From Butyrivibrio sp. INlla14 (GTDB lineage: Bacteria; Bacillota; Clostridia; Lachnospirales; Lachnospiraceae), in contig NZ_FMVS01000002.1 of assembly GCF_900102515.1 (NCBI RefSeq), positions 229,289 through 293,288 of the forward strand: a stretch of DNA of 64,000 nucleotides, read 5' to 3'. Under the pieces are notes generated by a model. That model was not told where the DNA came from. It ran no database searches and was given only the letters and a program-made list of their open reading frames with translations. Of the stretch, positions 26,802-35,790 are shown in pieces. A program made the translations under genes and the position numbers. Within the stretch, counting starts at the first letter, position 1, and each line of letters begins with the position of its first letter.

Positions 26802-28125
26802 TTACGACAATTACAAAACGATCATATTTCACATCGACGTTAATTCTGCGTTTCTATCCTGGTCCGCAGTTAAAAAACTAAGGGATGAGCCTGGCAGTAT
26901 AGACCTGCGCACTGTTCCTTCCGCCGTAGGAGGCGATGTAAAGAGCCGCCACGGTATCATTACTGCCAAATCAATACCAGCCAAAAAATATGGAATAGTA
27001 ACTGGAGAGCCTGTTGTAAAGGCTCTCCAGAAATGTCCTAATCTCATTCTGGTACAGGGTGATTTTACAACCTACAGAATGTATTCCCACGCATTTATAG
27101 AGATAATAAAGAGATACTCCCCTAAACTTCAGCAGGTTTCAATTGATGAAGCTTATCTTGATATGTCTGGGGAAAAAGAACTATTTAAAGATTCTGAATC
27201 TGAAGACTTCCCCTGGCCTCTGAACGTAGCCCGGCTCATAAGAGATGAGATCAGAAACACTCTCGGCTTTACAGTCAATGTGGGAATCTCTTCCAATAAG
27301 CTCCTTGCAAAAATGGCCAGCGATTTCAAAAAGCCGGATTTGACCCACACTCTTTTCCCTCATGAAATACAAGAAAAGATGTGGCCTCTTCCTATCGGCG
27401 ATCTCTACGGATGCGGTAATTCAACCGCTTCAAGACTTACATCTCTTGGCATAAAGACAATAGGAGATGCAGCAAATAGCGACTATGAGTTTCTATGCTC
27501 CATCCTGGGTGAAAACGCCGCAGGCTATATCTACAATAGTTCAAATGGCTATGGCAGTACTAAGGTGCATGATGAATACGAAGATGCCAAGAGCTATTCT
27601 AATGAAACTACTCTTAAATCCGACCTTACAGCAGATTCCTACGATAAAGAAATAGAGCCCATTTTAAAGTATCTCTCAGGCAAGGTTTCAGGAAGGCTTA
27701 AAAGAGATGGCGTCTACGGCTGCACCATAACAGTAAGCGTAAAAACTGGCAATTTTAAACGTCACTCAGCTCAGATGAAAATTGATTCCTCAACTGATGA
27801 TGACCTAGTAATTTACAAATGCGCAAAAATGCTATCTGATAAGCTCCTCCTTGGTGATGAAGGTCTTTTTATAAGGGGAGAAGTCATCCGCCTTGTGGGC
27901 GTTGGAGTAAGTAAGCTCGATGACGGCTCCTACAGACAGCTCAATCTCTTTGATGTACTGGCAGCAACGCCGCATCCTGCAGCTGCAGGTGCTAAAGACG
28001 CCACAAAAAAGGAACCAGATTTTGATAAAAAATTCGAGCGCCAGAAAAAGTTAGACCAGATGGCAAGAGAAATCGATACCCGCTACGGCAAAGGAACCAT
28101 AATAAAAGGAAGTACCCTAAAGTGA
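26782..28125 (+). CDS. Y-family DNA polymerase (DinB/Pol IV-like)
   Basis: A 447-residue translesion polymerase. Catalytic motifs: FHIDVNSAFLSWSAV (first Asp) and QVSIDEAYLDMS (Asp-Glu pair). A helix-hairpin-helix region (LYGCGNSTASRLTSLGIKTIGD) and the little-finger domain (about 265-370) follow. The C-terminal tail contains QLNLFD, similar to a beta-clamp binding peptide. It starts inside the end of the protease gene, so the two are probably coupled. Expression under DNA damage is expected for the family, but no LexA box was recognised. Confidence 0.94.
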   Translation: MNHGITNYDNYKTIIFHIDVNSAFLSWSAVKKLRDEPGSIDLRTVPSAVGGDVKSRHGIITAKSIPAKKYGIVTGEPVVKALQKCPNLILVQGDFTTYRMYSHAFIEIIKRYSPKLQQVSIDEAYLDMSGEKELFKDSESEDFPWPLNVARLIRDEIRNTLGFTVNVGISSNKLLAKMASDFKKPDLTHTLFPHEIQEKMWPLPIGDLYGCGNSTASRLTSLGIKTIGDAANSDYEFLCSILGENAAGYIYNSSNGYGSTKVHDEYEDAKSYSNETTLKSDLTADSYDKEIEPILKYLSGKVSGRLKRDGVYGCTITVSVKTGNFKRHSAQMKIDSSTDDDLVIYKCAKMLSDKLLLGDEGLFIRGEVIRLVGVGVSKLDDGSYRQLNLFDVLAATPHPAAAGAKDATKKEPDFDKKFERQKKLDQMAREIDTRYGKGTIIKGSTLK

Positions 28126-28153
28126 TGTTCATCATCAAGGATACTTCCTTTTT
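28104..28153. terminator. Terminator between the polymerase and the deaminase-fusion gene
   Basis: AAAAGGAAGTA pairs with TACTTCCTTTT across a 27-base loop, with T runs on both strands. It can end both the plus-strand polymerase gene and the minus-strand fusion gene. Confidence 0.7.
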
Positions 28154-28200
28154 CATTCACAGTAATCAAAAATCATATAAACGACTCTGCTATAAGCAGG

Positions 28201-30669
28201 TCAATTGTTCGAAGCAACTATCGTATCATTTATCAGCTTCTTAATAAGTGAGACAAGTCCATTTTCCTCATCAAAAAGGTATACATAGCCCTGTAGAGAC
28301 TGAGCCTTTTGCCTTAAGTTCTTGCAATGGCTCCATACCCAGATTGCTGACTGTCCCTTGCCATTCTTGGCTTCCTGGATCAGATTGGCTGCTGCACTGT
28401 TTCCGTCAAAGGCAACCACTGCAGATGGTCTTCTTTCAAATATCTCGTAGTTAAAGCTCTTGTAGATTCCCATGCCTTCTGCTTCTGTAGAAACCCTGAT
28501 GAAGACGCCTGCCTTCCTTAGCTTATCTATCTCTTTTTCTGTCAAAAGAGCTGGTACAACCGAATATATCCTAAAGCCCTTGGTGTTATGATCAATCAGG
28601 TATTTCTCATATCCGGACAGCTTATGGCCGATTACAAAGCAGACTTCCTCCGGATTCAAAAAATCCATCAGCTCATCAAGCTCTCTGGTGGCCTCTTCTC
28701 TTACTCTCGTTGCCCTGTTCTCAGTATTAAAGCTGCCTCCAAGAAGCACAACAGGAAATCTGTCCCAGGTGATCTCCTGGACGATATCTTTTAGCTCAGT
28801 GTTAGCATCAAGCTTTCCAGCCTTACTCTTAGCTCCTCCGGAAATCTTGACAGCATGCATTTTATCAAGAAGAACATCCTCAAAATCCTTGTTCTTAACA
28901 AGTCTTGCGAAGGCTTCCTTCTTGTCGGAGTATGCTTGTCTGCTCTTTTCAATAATATAGCTTTCTGCTTCCTTCATAAGAGAAAGCTCTTCCTGTGACA
29001 ATCCAAGAAGCTTTTCAAGAGAAAGCTGCTCATCTATTGAAGAAGTGCCATAAAGCGCAGCCCCATCTGTTCCCTGAACGCACTTTATTCCCTGCTTCAA
29101 GTACTCCTTGAGAGGATGCTTATCAAGCGAATTGAGGTTATTAAGGCGTACATTACTGGTTATCTGGAATTCCAGGACCACATTGTTTTCTTTTAGCTCT
29201 TTTAAAACTGCTCTTCCCTTCTTGGATTTAAGAGAATAGGTGTAAAGGCCATGGCCCAGGCGAATCCTTGGCATCTGCTGGCCTTTAGAAAGGCTGTCTC
29301 TGACGCACTGTATACTGTGGGCTATATTGTCCTTTAGACTGTCATTTTCTCCTGCGTGGATACGGATAACAAAGGTAGGATCCTTTTGACAGATCTTGGC
29401 TATTTCCTTAAAGACTGGCTTAAGAGTTATTATGTCATTTATCTCTTCTCCGACAAAGTCGCAGCCAGCAACATAAGGGTCAAGGGCTGTTGCCTTTAAG
29501 ACTTCAAGGTTCTGTTCCAGATAATCTGCTGGTGTTACCGCGTCTTTGATAATGGTAAGGGGGATCCTACGCATAGCAGCAAGGAATCTTATCATGACCC
29601 CGGTTTCCCTGTAGATCCTGGGCATAACCTCGTGAACCTGCCGGAGCATTTCTATGGATTCATACTTTTTAACAAGGGTTGTATCGCTTATCTCTGCATA
29701 CTCAACGCCCTGCTTTTTATAGCCCCTTGCAATCCAAAGGAGCTTATCCTGGAAAATAGTATTGTTGCAATAGTCGGGATTTTCTTTATCTTTTAGCATC
29801 TGCAAAAGAGCAGTTCTTACATCTGCATCCGGTATCTGGGAAACATTTGATAAAAAGATCTTCTCCTCACTCTCTTTGCCCTTGCAAAAGACATATCTAT
29901 AAAGGTAAACCTTCTCAAGATTAGTAAATACAGCCTGTCCATCTCTGATGATTCCTAGTGAGCCGCGGATCTTGACTATATTCATCTCGGCATTATCAAG
30001 ATTATGGAGAATAAGATCAGCAAAATTTATAAAGGTGTTATCATTTATTTTTCTATCAAGATACTTGCCCTTTAGCTGAGAAGTTACAAACTGCCTTGCA
30101 ACCTTCTCTCTCTGAGCATTTACCTTTATCCATTGCTCTTGAGTAAGCTGAAGATCAAGCTTTTTGACATAGTATAAGGGGTATCTTATCTGATGATAAA
30201 TGCCAAGTGCGATCAATATGTCAGCAGGCAGATTTCCGTTCATGTGAGTATGAAGATCCGCTCTGAATTTGAGCTGTTTAGGAATATAGGTGGTAAAAAG
30301 AGTCTTGGACATATCAAGCTTATAATTCTTGGTCTGACTCATTAAAGTCTTGGCAATAGCAGGAACCTGGGCCTTTTGGAGGATTCGGCCATCAGGATAG
30401 ATAGTTGCTATCTCAACATCTCCAAGTTTAAAAAGATATACCTCTTCCCCTAGTGCTCCCACATAACATGGAATCTCTCCCTTTATGATAAACTTCCCGT
30501 CTTCATCCTGAGACAGCGGAAGTTTGCAGGTCTTGGCAAGGTTCCTTATTAGATTTCCTGATGTATGATTAGGAGTTTTTAAAACGTAATATAACCTGTC
30601 TAAATCCTTGTAGAGATTGATAACTATATCTTTTTCATTGTCCAAAAAGAAAAAAGTAAAATATGTCAT
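28201..30669 (-). CDS. Adenosine-deaminase-like enzyme fused to a SLOG/Rossmann-like domain
   Basis: An 822-residue protein in three parts. Residues 1-130 are a domain of unknown type. Residues about 132-560 form an adenosine/AMP deaminase-like barrel with its metal and catalytic residues: His140 and His142 (DLHTHMNG), His438 and Glu441 (IRIHAGEND), His473 (RLGHGLY) and Asp535 (QGTDGAALYG; the second Asp usual in the family is Gly). Residues about 636-815 look like a Rossmann SLOG/LOG-type nucleotide-binding domain (VVLLGGSFN, VCFVIGHKLSGYEKYLID, PSAVVAFDGNSAAANLI). The predicted reaction is hydrolytic deamination of an adenine nucleoside or nucleotide. It is the last gene of a unit with a pseudouridine synthase. 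The SLOG call is my reading and less sure than the deaminase. Confidence 0.82.
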   Translation of the reverse strand: MTYFTFFFLDNEKDIVINLYKDLDRLYYVLKTPNHTSGNLIRNLAKTCKLPLSQDEDGKFIIKGEIPCYVGALGEEVYLFKLGDVEIATIYPDGRILQKAQVPAIAKTLMSQTKNYKLDMSKTLFTTYIPKQLKFRADLHTHMNGNLPADILIALGIYHQIRYPLYYVKKLDLQLTQEQWIKVNAQREKVARQFVTSQLKGKYLDRKINDNTFINFADLILHNLDNAEMNIVKIRGSLGIIRDGQAVFTNLEKVYLYRYVFCKGKESEEKIFLSNVSQIPDADVRTALLQMLKDKENPDYCNNTIFQDKLLWIARGYKKQGVEYAEISDTTLVKKYESIEMLRQVHEVMPRIYRETGVMIRFLAAMRRIPLTIIKDAVTPADYLEQNLEVLKATALDPYVAGCDFVGEEINDIITLKPVFKEIAKICQKDPTFVIRIHAGENDSLKDNIAHSIQCVRDSLSKGQQMPRIRLGHGLYTYSLKSKKGRAVLKELKENNVVLEFQITSNVRLNNLNSLDKHPLKEYLKQGIKCVQGTDGAALYGTSSIDEQLSLEKLLGLSQEELSLMKEAESYIIEKSRQAYSDKKEAFARLVKNKDFEDVLLDKMHAVKISGGAKSKAGKLDANTELKDIVQEITWDRFPVVLLGGSFNTENRATRVREEATRELDELMDFLNPEEVCFVIGHKLSGYEKYLIDHNTKGFRIYSVVPALLTEKEIDKLRKAGVFIRVSTEAEGMGIYKSFNYEIFERRPSAVVAFDGNSAAANLIQEAKNGKGQSAIWVWSHCKNLRQKAQSLQGYVYLFDEENGLVSLIKKLINDTIVASNN

Positions 30670-30690
30670 ATTCTTCCTCTTCTTGTGCTA

Positions 30691-31626
30691 TCACAAAAGC
30701 TGTTGCATGTCCCCTGGTAAACTGGCTGTGATCTTTATTCTCTCTTTAGTGATTGGCTGGTCAAACTCTATATATCCTGCATGGAGGGCTGCTCTTTCAA
30801 GGCCATGGCTATTATCTATTTCTTTGCCATAGAAGTTATCGCCAAGTAGCGGGTGTCCAAGATATGCCATGTGAACCCTTATCTGGTGCGTTCTTCCTGT
30901 ATCAAGGTGGAGCCTTACAAGGGCATAATCTTTAAACTGCTTCTCAACCTGGTAGTGGGTTATGGCTTCCTTACCCTCAGGATGAACCTCTCGAATCATA
31001 CGCTCATCAGGGCGTCTTCTGATAGGCTCATTTATAGTTCCGAAAGCATTTTCAAACACGCCGCTGCATAGAGCCAGATATTCCTTGCGCCTTGACATGT
31101 TTTCCTTTTGTTTAGACAAAAGAGCTGCACTATGGCGGTTCTTGGCAAAAATAACTAGTCCTGAAGTTTCTCTGTCCAGACGCCCTACCGTGCGGATCAC
31201 GTGGTTCTGTCCCGTTTCCTCATAGTATCCGGCAAGGTAATTGCTAAGAGAGTCCTTGTAATGAGCATAGGATGGATGGACTACCATATCCCCTACTTTG
31301 TTGATGATTATAAGATCCTCATCCTCGTAAACGATGTCCAGATCTCCCTTGGCAGGAACAATATCCCCTGCATTATCATTATCCTCGTAAATCCTGACAA
31401 TAAGCGTATCTCCAGGAAAAAGCTCATCAATAAGGCGCAGAGGTTCACCTTTCTCTTGATAATCATCAGCCTTTCTGATGCACATGACTCCATCAGAAAA
31501 CAGCTTGCACCTTGTCATCTCACGGCTTGAGAGCTCCATAATATCACGCATGATCTCTCCTGCGGTGATAGTCTTATTATCGTCATTTATGTACTTGTAT
31601 CTGAGTTCTCTATAGCTGTTATCCAT
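30691..31626 (-). CDS. Pseudouridine synthase, RluA family
   Basis: A 311-residue RluA/RluD-type enzyme that isomerises uridine to pseudouridine in rRNA or tRNA. Motif II with the catalytic Asp is visible in VGRLDRETSGLVIFAK, plus ALVRLHLDTGRTHQIRVHMAYLGHPLLGD. The N-terminal region (about 1-75) resembles an S4-like RNA-binding domain. Its ATG overlaps the stop of the upstream membrane protein by one base (TAATG), showing translational coupling. The deaminase-fusion gene starts 21 bases downstream. Confidence 0.94.
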   Translation of the reverse strand: MDNSYRELRYKYINDDNKTITAGEIMRDIMELSSREMTRCKLFSDGVMCIRKADDYQEKGEPLRLIDELFPGDTLIVRIYEDNDNAGDIVPAKGDLDIVYEDEDLIIINKVGDMVVHPSYAHYKDSLSNYLAGYYEETGQNHVIRTVGRLDRETSGLVIFAKNRHSAALLSKQKENMSRRKEYLALCSGVFENAFGTINEPIRRRPDERMIREVHPEGKEAITHYQVEKQFKDYALVRLHLDTGRTHQIRVHMAYLGHPLLGDNFYGKEIDNSHGLERAALHAGYIEFDQPITKERIKITASLPGDMQQLL

Positions 31627-32543
31627 TAAAGCTCTGATTCCCTACCACTAATACCAAAACGACCAACTGCGACAAAGAAAAACGCAGTTGCAATAGCTGC
31701 AAATGCAGCTGTAGAAGCATTAAGGACATATGTTAAATTAGCATAAGCTGCCAGCTCGCTAGTCCCCATAAATCTGCCAATTATTATTGTGCTAATTGTT
31801 CCAGACGCACTTCCTATATAGCTAATAAAAATAGTTATAAGGGTATAACATATTCCCAGACCTTTTCTGTTTGTGGCAGTATTCTTTTGACATGAAATGT
31901 AAAAAGAAATATAAACTGCCAGAGTGATGATTGGGAAAATGATTTGAATCGGAAATATCCTTACATCTAATATCTCTGGCGGCATTCCCATACGAGTTCC
32001 TATGTCGTTTTGATTTAGAATAACGAAGCCAGCTACTCCTATAACCATTACTTGAAAAATAAGAGCAAGCAGCCCTTGTACCTTTATATCCCTGTCAGAG
32101 CCAAGTCGCCCACAAGCTATGAGAAAAAGCGGGTTAGCAATATTAGTTATAAAAGTTACCGGAAAGCTTATCATATTGGATACTGCAGCTTTTGCCGCTA
32201 TAAATTCTGCACCTTTACCGGCAAAATACTTATTAGTAAGTAGATTAAGTGGAATATCAATACAGGAAATTGCAACTGCAAAAATAATCAGCAAAGTAGC
32301 CATAAGTCTCTTGTTTTTAATATTTCCGGTAATGACTGCCACAAACAGTATTCCATATATTACAAGTTTAATTGTCACAAGCCAAAAAGAAACTGGAATA
32401 ATTCTGGCCTCCATATCTTTTGTTCCAAATAACGCACTTCCAAAGGTGCCCTGGTGCTGAATGATATACACTGATACATACACCAGAATAGTCTGAAGAA
32501 TAAAGGCTGCAATAGCAGGCTCTTTTACACGGTTGTCTTTCAT
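31626..32543 (-). CDS. Multi-pass membrane protein of unknown function
   Basis: A 305-residue, very hydrophobic protein with about eight predicted membrane segments and few charged loops. No family is recognised with confidence. It is the first gene of a unit with a pseudouridine synthase (one-base overlap) and the deaminase fusion. A GAGGG site precedes the ATG. Confidence 0.75.
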   Translation of the reverse strand: MKDNRVKEPAIAAFILQTILVYVSVYIIQHQGTFGSALFGTKDMEARIIPVSFWLVTIKLVIYGILFVAVITGNIKNKRLMATLLIIFAVAISCIDIPLNLLTNKYFAGKGAEFIAAKAAVSNMISFPVTFITNIANPLFLIACGRLGSDRDIKVQGLLALIFQVMVIGVAGFVILNQNDIGTRMGMPPEILDVRIFPIQIIFPIITLAVYISFYISCQKNTATNRKGLGICYTLITIFISYIGSASGTISTIIIGRFMGTSELAAYANLTYVLNASTAAFAAIATAFFFVAVGRFGISGRESEL

Positions 32544-32823
32544 TTTTAACCCTCTTTAATACTTTCATTTTTAATTATATACGTTATTGCGCATATAGGC
32601 ATAGCTAAAGCGCCAGAATAAAGTATTAACTTTTTGTAACCAAAAATCAAGTGTTGTAATTAAGCGTACTAATCGCTTCTATTTCGTCCGCAAAATAAGG
32701 CTAAATACTAGCAACAAGTAGTTGGTAGAGATAATAATAATTTCATATTATGGTTATGAAGTAATACCTGATATTTTCCTTAATATCAGGTCATATCTAT
32801 AGCTGAAAGGAATGTATGAAAAA
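32544..32823. promoter_or_regulatory. Divergent promoter region with palindrome before the xylanase
   Basis: About 280 bases between the membrane protein and xylanase genes. The arms CCTGATATT (32767-32775) and AATATCAGG (32782-32790) form a perfect 9-bp inverted repeat with a 6-base gap, 33 bases before the xylanase start. It has no T run after it, so it is more likely an operator or a 5'-leader hairpin than a terminator. Confidence 0.5.
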
Positions 32824-34110
32824 ATGAAAAAGAAAAATATACTGTCGGCCCTTCTTTTGGCTGCTATGATCACGGGATGTGTGGGGAACATTCCTGCAGC
32901 AGAGAAAGGGGCTGCAACTGATGTTTCTCTGGATAATTCCAGCCTTGAAATATCAGCAGAACAAGCTAGTAGTGCTGATGATGCTAGTTCAACACTCACA
33001 TCAGTAGAGGAACCTATCGAAACAGCTTTTGTAGATGATGTAGCTCTTAAGGATCTTTGTCAGGATTACTTCGTTCTTGGAGTAGGCATCAATGGAAGTG
33101 ATCTTTTTAACCAGTGCCTTAATATTCCGCAGTACATGGAGCTTTCCAAAAAGCACTTTGGAAGCGTGACCATGACCAACCTTATGAAGAGCTGCTATAT
33201 TCTGGACCAGGCAGGATCTCAGGCTAATCTTGCAAGCGGAAACGCTGAGCCGGCTTTATCTTTTGACACAATTGATCCAACACTTAAATGGTGTCAGGAA
33301 AACGGCATGAAGATGCGTGGTCACACCCTTGTATGGCACACTCAGGCTCCTGGATGGTTCTTTAGAGAAGGTTATACAGATGACGGGGAATATGTAGATA
33401 AAGAGACAATGCTATCCAGAATGGAGAGCTACATAAAACAGCTCCTTACTCATGTTCAGACTGAATATCCTGGAGTTATCTATTGCTGGGATGTTGTAAA
33501 TGAGGCTGTTGAACCTGAAAGTGCTGATCCTGATAGCTTTTTTAAATGCCGCACCGCCTGCGGACAGGATCCAAATCCATGGTATGATACGATTGGTCCT
33601 GACTATGTAGAAATGGCCTTTACTTATGCAAGAAAATATGCCGATGAGGATGTACTTCTTTTTTACAATGACTACAACACCTATCAGGAGCCCAAGACAG
33701 AAGGCATCTACGCTCTCTGCAGTTACCTCAAGGAAAAAGGCCTTATTGATGGTATTGGAATGCAGGGCTACTGGGGAATCGACTATCCTTCTATAGACAT
33801 GATCAAAAAGGCTATGACTAAGTTTGCCGAGCTTGATCTTCAGATTCACGTAACTGAGCTTTCAATTGGCGTCGACAAGGAAACAGATGCTGAGTTTGAG
33901 AAGCAGGCCAAAGCCTACGGCGATGTATTCCAGATGTTCCATGATATGGACCTTGAAGGCGGCGGACCTGCTAATATCACAAACGTAACTGTATTTGGAC
34001 TTGTTGATCACTACCGCGAGGGCGATCAGACAAACACACGAATCTTTAACAAAGACTACGAGCCCAAGCCAGCGTTTATAAAGATCAGAGAAACAATGGA
34101 AAACTACTGA
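32824..34110 (+). CDS. GH10 endo-1,4-beta-xylanase, lipoprotein
   Basis: A secreted xylanase of 428 residues that cuts the beta-1,4-xylan backbone. A lipoprotein signal ends in a lipobox (MITGC), then a Ser/Ala/Asp-rich linker, then one GH10 barrel (about 75-425). The substrate motif GHTLVWHTQAPGWF, acid/base Glu in CWDVVNEAVEP and nucleophile Glu in IHVTELSIGVD are present. It has no carbohydrate-binding module. The ATG at 32824 is preferred: the AAAGG site is one base from the ATG at 32812 but 13 from this one. It should act at the cell surface and feed oligosaccharides to sugar transporters. Confidence 0.95.
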   Translation: MKKKNILSALLLAAMITGCVGNIPAAEKGAATDVSLDNSSLEISAEQASSADDASSTLTSVEEPIETAFVDDVALKDLCQDYFVLGVGINGSDLFNQCLNIPQYMELSKKHFGSVTMTNLMKSCYILDQAGSQANLASGNAEPALSFDTIDPTLKWCQENGMKMRGHTLVWHTQAPGWFFREGYTDDGEYVDKETMLSRMESYIKQLLTHVQTEYPGVIYCWDVVNEAVEPESADPDSFFKCRTACGQDPNPWYDTIGPDYVEMAFTYARKYADEDVLLFYNDYNTYQEPKTEGIYALCSYLKEKGLIDGIGMQGYWGIDYPSIDMIKKAMTKFAELDLQIHVTELSIGVDKETDAEFEKQAKAYGDVFQMFHDMDLEGGGPANITNVTVFGLVDHYREGDQTNTRIFNKDYEPKPAFIKIRETMENY

Positions 34111-34112
34111 TC

Positions 34113-34709
34113 TTAAATACTATTTTTTAATTTCTGTTTATCCAGATACATATCCGCATCGGCCTTGTCAAAGACTATGGAAACTTCTTTTTCACCTTCA
34201 TAGTAGGCAAGGCCTGATGCTATGACTATTTCACCAGACTCATTTCTCTTTCCATTATCTTCTCTAAATTGCTGCATTATCTTATCAGCATTATCAATAT
34301 CTTCTCCCTGAATAAGAGCCACAAATTCGTCGCCGCCGACTCTGAATATAGGACTATGCTTGAAGGCTCTGCAAATAAGCTGGCAGCCTTTCTTTATGTA
34401 GGCATCTCCAGCCTTGTGTCCTCTGGTATCATTTACATACTTTAGATCATTAATATCAAAAACTGCTATAGCAAACCTAAGTTCCTCTCCATACTTAATT
34501 CTGGAATTAAGCTCTATTTCTACATCCAAATAAGCTTTTTTGTTCTTGATTCCTGTGAGTACATCAAGATTCGCTATATTTCTCGCAGCAGATAGATTTC
34601 TATAATACTCCTGCTCTCTTCTAACCTGAGAATCAACATCTATAATACCAGCTATTTCACTCTTTTTAACTGCATTAAAATCCGGATCAGAACTCTTATT
34701 TTTTCTCAT
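34113..34709 (-). CDS. Small stand-alone GGDEF diguanylate cyclase
   Basis: A 198-residue protein that is almost only a GGDEF domain (about 45-195), with the active motif FRVGGDEFVAL and the substrate-site segment FDINDLKYVNDTRGHKAGD. It would make c-di-GMP from two GTP. No membrane or sensor domain is present, and no RxxD inhibitory site is seen before GGDEF. Its stop codon lies only 2 bases from the convergent xylanase stop, so read-through would give antisense RNA. Confidence 0.9.
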   Translation of the reverse strand: MRKNKSSDPDFNAVKKSEIAGIIDVDSQVRREQEYYRNLSAARNIANLDVLTGIKNKKAYLDVEIELNSRIKYGEELRFAIAVFDINDLKYVNDTRGHKAGDAYIKKGCQLICRAFKHSPIFRVGGDEFVALIQGEDIDNADKIMQQFREDNGKRNESGEIVIASGLAYYEGEKEVSIVFDKADADMYLDKQKLKNSI

Positions 34710-34765
34710 AAAGGCTCCAAAAATGTAATATAATATCGATAATATTATATCACATTTAAGAACCC

Positions 34766-35320
34766 CTATTTAAACTTTTCCATTACCTTGGAAAACTCCG
34801 TCTGATAAGCCTCATTCTCTTTTTCATGGAGATTTGCCGCTTCTTTGAGTGCATCTTTAGTTAAGGTTTCATAAGATACAAATTTAAGATTATCCGCCGC
34901 TTTTTGAGTTTTCAGGACAATCTGATATGAGCATGGTCCAACCATTAAAAGCTCCATAGCCTCTTGATCAGTAAGGTATCCGCTTGTAATGATTCCAAAG
35001 GTTTCATAAATTGTATCGTTGGCTATGGGCCCAATAATAAGATCATACTCCTCATAGACATCTGGTTTAAGGCGCCTGTTTGCAAATATATAGTCAAACC
35101 ACTCCTTATTTCTCTCAAATTTCTTGACCTTGAGACTTCTATCATCAAGCTCATAGTGGTTAATTACAATATCTTTGCCAGGGCTCTCCCTGACCCATCT
35201 GTTTGCAAAGGCTCTGTCATCAGTTGTATAAAACCCCTGCCCCATATCCGCATTCTTCCGGCCATAGTGTACATCTGGTTTCTCTATAGCCTGGTAACTT
35301 GCATGAAAAAGATTATACAT
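34766..35320 (-). CDS. DUF3990 (ADP-ribosyltransferase-like) protein
   Basis: A 184-residue protein with the DUF3990 pattern: LFHASYQAIEKPDVHYG, then MGQGFYTTDDRAFANRWV, then DYIFANRR and YEEYDLIIGPIANDTIY. This family is considered related to ADP-ribosyltransferases (the GFYTT segment resembles their nicotinamide-binding strand) and often appears beside small DUF3791-type partner genes in toxin-like pairs. No such partner is visible here; the neighbours are a cyclase gene and the glycerol operon. Activity is therefore uncertain. Confidence 0.8.
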   Translation of the reverse strand: MYNLFHASYQAIEKPDVHYGRKNADMGQGFYTTDDRAFANRWVRESPGKDIVINHYELDDRSLKVKKFERNKEWFDYIFANRRLKPDVYEEYDLIIGPIANDTIYETFGIITSGYLTDQEAMELLMVGPCSYQIVLKTQKAADNLKFVSYETLTKDALKEAANLHEKENEAYQTEFSKVMEKFK

Positions 35321-35348
35321 AAGGCCACCTGCTAAGTAATTATATCAA

Positions 35349-35714
35349 TTAAGCAGTTTCTACATTCCTCGTAGCAATCACATCTACGCCTGTTCCTGCT
35401 ACATCCTTAATAAGGACATCTCCAATATGAGCAGGTGCTGCAACGCAGGCAGCATCTATATCCTTCATAACTTCAAAAATCTTGCTTTTTGGAATATCAC
35501 TTGCAGTCTTGCAGGATACGCGCTCTTTATCTCCGCCAGTGATCTTTACAGTACTTGTCACAATCCTGGTGGGATTAACAACTTCTTTTCTTGCATATAT
35601 ATCGCCCTTAGGGCATGTATTACCGCTAACCTCAGTAACTTCGCCATTTTCCATGCTAACTGTCAGCATACATCCCATAGGACATCCAATACACGTAAGC
35701 TCTCTCTTCTCCAT
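35349..35714 (-). CDS. DUF1667 protein of the glycerol 3-phosphate oxidation operon
   Basis: A 121-residue protein with the DUF1667 cysteine motifs CIGCPMGC and NTCPKGD, which probably bind a metal or iron-sulfur cluster. In Firmicutes it accompanies the two flavoproteins that oxidise glycerol 3-phosphate and may be their electron-transfer subunit. The ATG at 35714 is chosen because AAAGGAG lies 6 bases upstream. It is the last gene of the glpK operon. Confidence 0.9.
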   Translation of the reverse strand: MEKRELTCIGCPMGCMLTVSMENGEVTEVSGNTCPKGDIYARKEVVNPTRIVTSTVKITGGDKERVSCKTASDIPKSKIFEVMKDIDAACVAAPAHIGDVLIKDVAGTGVDVIATRNVETA

Positions 35715-35790
35715 CTCAAACTCCTTTTTGTAGTACATCTAAAAACATCTTCATCGCAAGTGCCTATGCACGCTAAGCGTCCTGCATACA

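Noticed and set aside
28201..30669. RADAR defence system (RdrB deaminase)
   Set aside because: No RdrA-type ATPase gene is next to it and the C-terminal domain differs; the neighbours are RNA-modification and membrane genes.
32812..32823. Earlier ATG as the xylanase start
   Set aside because: Its distance from the AAAGG site is only one base; the next Met gives a normal lipoprotein signal and workable spacing.
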